From: Ruminococcaceae bacterium UBA5406
Lineage (GTDB): Bacteria; Bacillota; Clostridia; Oscillospirales; Acutalibacteraceae
NCBI GenBank assembly: GCA_002407675.1
Contig: DHNW01000011.1
Coordinates: 1 to 23,373, forward strand
DNA: 23,373 nucleotides
Direction of reading: 5' to 3'
The notes below the pieces were generated by a model that saw only the letters and a program-made list of their open reading frames with translations, ran no database searches and was not told the DNA's origin. The position numbers and the translations under genes are program-made. The stretch's first letter is position 1. Every line of letters starts with the position of its first letter. Below, piece after piece: positions 22,827 through 23,373 of this stretch.

Positions 22827-23231
22827 ATGGCTAAATATGTATTTCCTGCAATCTTTACACAAGAGGATAAAGGGTATTCAATTGCTTTTCCTGATTTGGA
22901 AGGCTGTTATACTGAAGGTGACGATTTACAGGATGGCTGTGATATGGCTCAGGATGCACTTTGCTTAGTACTTTATGATATGGAAGAAAATAAGAAGTCA
23001 ATTCCAAAGCCTTCTGATCCAAAATTAATCAAAGTAGATTCAAATTCATTTGTGACATTAATTAGCTGTGATACATTGGAATATAGAAAGTTTAATGATA
23101 GCAAGGCCGTCAAGAAAACGCTTTCAATTCCTTCGTGGCTAAACAAAATGGCAGAGAGCAATGGAATTAATTTTTCAGCAACATTACAGGGAGCCTTGAA
23201 ACAACAGCTTCATATTGAGGATAGAATGTAA
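22827..23231 (+). CDS. hicB: HicB antitoxin with ribbon-helix-helix domain
   Basis: A 134-aa antitoxin. The N-terminal partial RNase-H-like fold (about 1-75), with KYVFPAIFTQEDKGYSIAFP and DLEGCYTEGDDL, binds and blocks HicA. Residues about 96-128 (KKTLSIPSWLNKMAESNG and following helix) look like a ribbon-helix-helix DNA-binding domain, so it can repress its own promoter. AGGGGTG lies 6 nt before the ATG at 22827; the in-frame GTG at 22818 is part of this SD. It is the second gene of the operon, the usual hicA-hicB order. Confidence 0.93.
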   Translation: MAKYVFPAIFTQEDKGYSIAFPDLEGCYTEGDDLQDGCDMAQDALCLVLYDMEENKKSIPKPSDPKLIKVDSNSFVTLISCDTLEYRKFNDSKAVKKTLSIPSWLNKMAESNGINFSATLQGALKQQLHIEDRM

Positions 23232-23235
23232 AACC

Positions 23236-23272
23236 AAGAGCAGTGATTACTTGAATGGTAGTCACTGCTCTT
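23236..23272 (+). terminator. Hairpin terminator after hicB
   Basis: AAGAGCAGTGATTAC (23236-23250) pairs with GTAGTCACTGCTCTT (23258-23272) around a 7-nt loop, 15 bp with one T-G pair. Few T residues follow, so efficiency is uncertain. The last 100 nt of the window hold no gene I can support, only a GCTATAGC palindrome (23291-23298) and two TAGTGT repeats (23304-23319). Confidence 0.6.
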
Positions 23273-23373
23273 ATTTACAATTTACGGTTTGCTATAGCGG
23301 CTTTAGTGTGCGCTAGTGTCAAGAGAAGTTCGCAATTTGAGGACTCCGGGAAACGAATCAAACTGCGTTTAGC

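Larger units (their letters stand above)
21260..23373. mobile_element. AT-rich accessory segment: integrase and HicAB (edges unresolved)
   Basis: From just after spo0A the sequence becomes clearly poorer in G and C, codon use shifts to A/T-ending codons, and the genes are a tyrosine recombinase and a toxin-antitoxin pair. This suggests transferred DNA. I found no duplicated attachment core within the window, so the left edge is only set by composition and the right edge may lie beyond 23373. Confidence 0.4.

Overview
The window looks like chromosomal DNA of a spore-forming member of the Clostridia, most like the Oscillospiraceae/Ruminococcaceae. The evidence is a spoIVB-spo0A pair, a darA-holB-ricT-trmN6-rsmI housekeeping cluster arranged much as in Bacillus and Clostridium, Gram-positive promoters and strong purine-rich ribosome binding sites. 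Base composition is balanced to GC-rich through about 21.2 kb and becomes visibly AT-rich from there to about 23.27 kb. No tRNA, rRNA or CRISPR array was recognised.

Layout. 1-592: no convincing gene, two minus-strand terminators and a five-codon ORF with a strong SD. 593-4681 (minus): a coiled-coil protein of unknown function, then a yfhO / polyprenyl-phosphate glycosyltransferase operon read right to left, which probably adds a sugar to a cell-envelope polymer. 4832-6696 (plus): a YfbR-type 5'-deoxynucleotidase and a LytR-CpsA-Psr wall-polymer ligase, each with its own promoter. 6768-12085 (plus): an Orn/Lys/Arg-decarboxylase-like PLP enzyme, the c-di-AMP receptor DarA, DNA polymerase III delta', RicT, a 2[4Fe-4S] ferredoxin with its own promoter and terminator, TrmN6 and RsmI. 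tmk, yaaR and yabA, which sit in this cluster in Bacillus, are absent.

12087-13245 (minus): a PadR-type regulator and a HAAS/DUF1700 membrane protein, overlapping and in the reverse of the usual order, behind a strong promoter that carries a palindrome. 13592-13786: a small acidic protein of unknown function. 14135-18102: a complete potABCD spermidine/putrescine ABC transporter operon. Its binding protein has no lipobox and appears to be held by a C-terminal membrane helix. 18264-18891: a small three-helix membrane protein and a DUF2089 helix-turn-helix protein. 19109-21253: the sporulation pair spoIVB and spo0A. The Spo0A receiver keeps the phospho-acceptor Asp but lacks the conserved Lys.

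21260-23373: an AT-rich accessory segment with a tyrosine recombinase whose SD can pair with an upstream anti-SD, and a hicAB toxin-antitoxin pair under a promoter that carries a TACGTA-type repeated operator. This segment is the most likely horizontally acquired part of the window. I did not find a clearly new multi-gene system. The observations most worth following are the altered Spo0A receiver, the C-terminally anchored PotD, the integrase RBS-masking hairpin and the iterated hicAB operator.
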